Assembly (NCBI GenBank): GCA_038405435.1
Contig: JBBYHZ010000007.1
Direction: 5' to 3' (one strand)
Origin: Dryocola clanedunensis_A
GTDB taxonomy: Bacteria; Pseudomonadota; Gammaproteobacteria; Enterobacterales; Enterobacteriaceae
DNA length: 64,000 bases
The notes under the pieces were generated by a model, which had not been told where the DNA came from, did no database searches, and worked only from the letters and a program-made list of their open reading frames with translations. Shown here piece after piece: positions 62,076 through 64,000 of the stretch (the first letter of the stretch is position 1; each line of letters starts with the position of its first letter). The translations under genes were made by a program, and so were the position numbers.

Positions 62076-63779
62076 ATGCGACTGCTTAATCGACTTAATC
62101 AGTACCAGCGGCTGTGGCAGCCCACGGCGGGTGAGCCCGTGCAGGCGACCGTAGCCGAACTGGCCGGACGCTGCTTTTGCAGCGAGCGCCACGTTCGCAC
62201 GCTGCTTAACCAGCTGGAGGCAGCAGGCTGGCTTACGTGGCGGGCGCGGTCCGGGCGCGGCAAGCGGGGAGAGCTGACTTTCCTGGTGACGCCAGAAAGC
62301 CTGCGATCCAGCATGATGGAAGAGGTGCTGCATAAAGGGCAGCACCAGAACGCGCTCGATCTGGCGCAGATCGCCCCGGAACAGCTTCGCCACCTGCTTC
62401 AGCCGTTTCTGGGCGGCCAGTGGCAAAACGACACCCCTACTTTGCGTATTCCATACTATCGTCCCCTCGAACCCCTGCAGCCGGGCTTTATGCCGGGGCG
62501 CGCAGAACAGCACCTGGCCGGGCAGGTTTTTTCCGGCCTCACCCGCTTTGTTACCCACAGCACCCTGCCCCAGCCCGATCTTGCTCATCACTGGCAGGTT
62601 TCCGACGACGGCCTGAGCTGGCATTTTTTTATTCGGTCGACGCTGCACTGGCACAGCGGCGAGGCGGTAGAAACCTCGCAGCTGCAGCAGCGCCTGCTGA
62701 TGCTGTTAACCCTGCCCGCCATGCGCCGCCTGTTCATCAGCGTTAAGACGATCGAGCAGCCCCACGCGCAGTGTCTGCAGTTCGTGCTGCATCGCCCGGA
62801 TTACTGGCTGCCGTGGCGGCTGGCGAGCTACTGCAGCCGCCTCTCCCATCCCGACGACGCCCAGCTGGGCTGCGGCGCGTTCCGCATTGCGAGCTTTCAG
62901 GAGAGTCTCGTGCGCATTGAAAGCCACGAGAGTTATCACCTGAGCCACCCGCTGCTGAAGGCGATTGAATACTGGATCACGCCCGCGCTTTTTGACACGG
63001 CGCTGGGAACAAGCTGTCGACATCCGGTGCAGATCGCCATTGGCCAGCAGGACGATCTGGTTCACCTGCGTCCGGTCAGCAACAGCATCAGCCTGGGATT
63101 TTGCTATCTGGCCATCAAACAGAACGGCAGCCTGACCCCGCAGCAGGCGAGAATGCTGATGCAGATTGTGCGCAAGCACGAGGTGATTGCTACGCTGCCG
63201 GTGGAAGAGTCTTTGATCACCCCAAGCACCGAGATGATCCCCGGCTGGACCATCCCGGACTGGCAAACCCTCGAAAACGTAGCGCTGCCGCCGAAGCTGA
63301 CGCTGATTTACCATCTGCCGGTGGAGCTGCACGCCATGGCACGGCAGTTAAAACAGCATCTGGCGGCGCTGGGCTGCGAGCTGACGCTGATTTTTCACGA
63401 TGCCAAAAACTGGGCGGACTGCGCGGCGCTGGATGATGCGGATATTCTGATGGGCGACAGGCTGATTGGCGAAGCGCCGGAATACACCCTCGAACAGTGG
63501 CTACGCAGCGATATTCTCTGGCCGCGCCTGCTGTCCGGGGCGCAGTATGCGCGACTTCAGGCTACGCTTGATTCGGTGCAGATCCATCCCGATAACGCGA
63601 CGCGCTATGCCGGCCTGAAAGATGTCTTCAGCTCGCTGATGAAAGAGGCGATCGTGACGCCGCTGTTTAACTACCGCTACCAGATAAGCGCCCCGCCCGG
63701 GGTTAACGGCATTGAACTCAACGCATGGGGTTGGTTCGATTTTACCCAGGCCTGGCTCCCCCCGCCTTCGATGAGCTGA
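62076..63779 (+). CDS. ybaE: SgrR-like regulator YbaE
   Basis: This 567-residue protein (E. coli 566) has an N-terminal winged HTH of the SgrR type (RCFCSERHVRTLLNQLEAAGW) and a C-terminal solute-binding-protein-like domain of the oligopeptide-binding class. Its effector and targets are unknown. The start at 62076 (MRLLNRLNQYQRLW) is the E. coli one; the longer in-frame start at 62016 would overlap the cof promoter. It lies between cof and queC, as in E. coli. Confidence 0.95.
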   Translation: MRLLNRLNQYQRLWQPTAGEPVQATVAELAGRCFCSERHVRTLLNQLEAAGWLTWRARSGRGKRGELTFLVTPESLRSSMMEEVLHKGQHQNALDLAQIAPEQLRHLLQPFLGGQWQNDTPTLRIPYYRPLEPLQPGFMPGRAEQHLAGQVFSGLTRFVTHSTLPQPDLAHHWQVSDDGLSWHFFIRSTLHWHSGEAVETSQLQQRLLMLLTLPAMRRLFISVKTIEQPHAQCLQFVLHRPDYWLPWRLASYCSRLSHPDDAQLGCGAFRIASFQESLVRIESHESYHLSHPLLKAIEYWITPALFDTALGTSCRHPVQIAIGQQDDLVHLRPVSNSISLGFCYLAIKQNGSLTPQQARMLMQIVRKHEVIATLPVEESLITPSTEMIPGWTIPDWQTLENVALPPKLTLIYHLPVELHAMARQLKQHLAALGCELTLIFHDAKNWADCAALDDADILMGDRLIGEAPEYTLEQWLRSDILWPRLLSGAQYARLQATLDSVQIHPDNATRYAGLKDVFSSLMKEAIVTPLFNYRYQISAPPGVNGIELNAWGWFDFTQAWLPPPSMS

Positions 63780-63866
63780 CGCATCAGCAAAGAAACTGGT
63801 TAGCCACGTTTCAGGGCGTTACCATAGGCGAAACGTAACATTCATTTGGTCATTACAGGATTAGTC

Positions 63867-64000
63867 ATGAAACGTGCAGTTGTCGTTTTCAGCGGTGGAC
63901 AAGACTCCACAACCTGCCTGATTCAGGCGCTACAGCAGTATGATGAAGTTCACTGTGTGACGTTCGACTACGGTCAGCGCCACCGCGCGGAGATCGACGT
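63867..64000 (+). CDS. queC: 7-cyano-7-deazaguanine synthase QueC (5' part)
   Basis: The first 44 codons are in the window. The protein begins MKRAVVVFSGGQDSTTCLIQ, with the PP-loop SGGQDS that activates the substrate by adenylation, and continues VTFDYGQRHR. QueC makes preQ0 in queuosine synthesis. The gene is cut by the window end. The gap from ybaE is 87 bp. Confidence 0.95.
   Translation, partial: MKRAVVVFSGGQDSTTCLIQALQQYDEVHCVTFDYGQRHRAEID

Overview
The window is a chromosomal segment of a member of the Enterobacteriaceae that is not E. coli, such as an Enterobacter, Cedecea or Klebsiella relative. The gene content and order follow the E. coli K-12 ushA-to-queC neighbourhood almost throughout. 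The proteins are close to their E. coli namesakes in length and sequence. The DNA is fairly GC-rich, and REP-type palindromes sit in many gaps.

Left part (about 0.1-29.6 kb) is backbone: ushA, fsr, ybaL, gsk, hemH, adk, htpG, recR, ybaB, dnaX, apt, ybaN, priC, ybaM, mscK, acrR-acrAB, tomB-hha, maa, ylaC. Two departures from E. coli stand out. The esterase gene aes is absent between gsk and hemH. The dnaX-ybaB-recR unit is split by an inserted LysR regulator / pirin / isochorismatase-like hydrolase module (11.3-13.9 kb). The first 70 bases look like the edge of an insertion sequence.

The middle part (29.6-51.6 kb) corresponds to the short E. coli interval ylaC-pdeB-ybaA-ffs, but carries about 20 kb of accessory genes. 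In order these are: alternative zinc-free ribosomal proteins (rpmJ2-rpmE2) behind a Zur-like site; a methyl-accepting chemotaxis protein; an oxygenase plus MetQNI-like ABC importer operon preceded by a short ORF with tandem cysteine codons; a PTS permease / enolase-superfamily / GntR module; pdeB; the nitric-oxide detoxification unit norR-norVW; two inverted copies of a highly structured ~246-bp element; ybaA; an AT-rich LuxR-type regulator; a double GNAT acetyltransferase; a YczE-like membrane protein with a divergent MocR regulator; and an IprA-type regulator.

The right part (51.6-64 kb) is backbone again: ffs (4.5S RNA), ybaZ, ybaY, tesB, glnK-amtB behind a sigma-54 promoter, mdlAB, decR, an extra PLP enzyme of the cysteine synthase fold divergent from decR, cof, ybaE and the start of queC.

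The two most unusual signals are the paired structured repeats at 45.45-46.06 kb, whose helices are kept by compensatory base changes, and the Cys-Cys leader ORF at 32.39 kb, which could couple sulfur status to translation of the oxygenase/ABC operon. No CRISPR array, rRNA or tRNA gene was seen.
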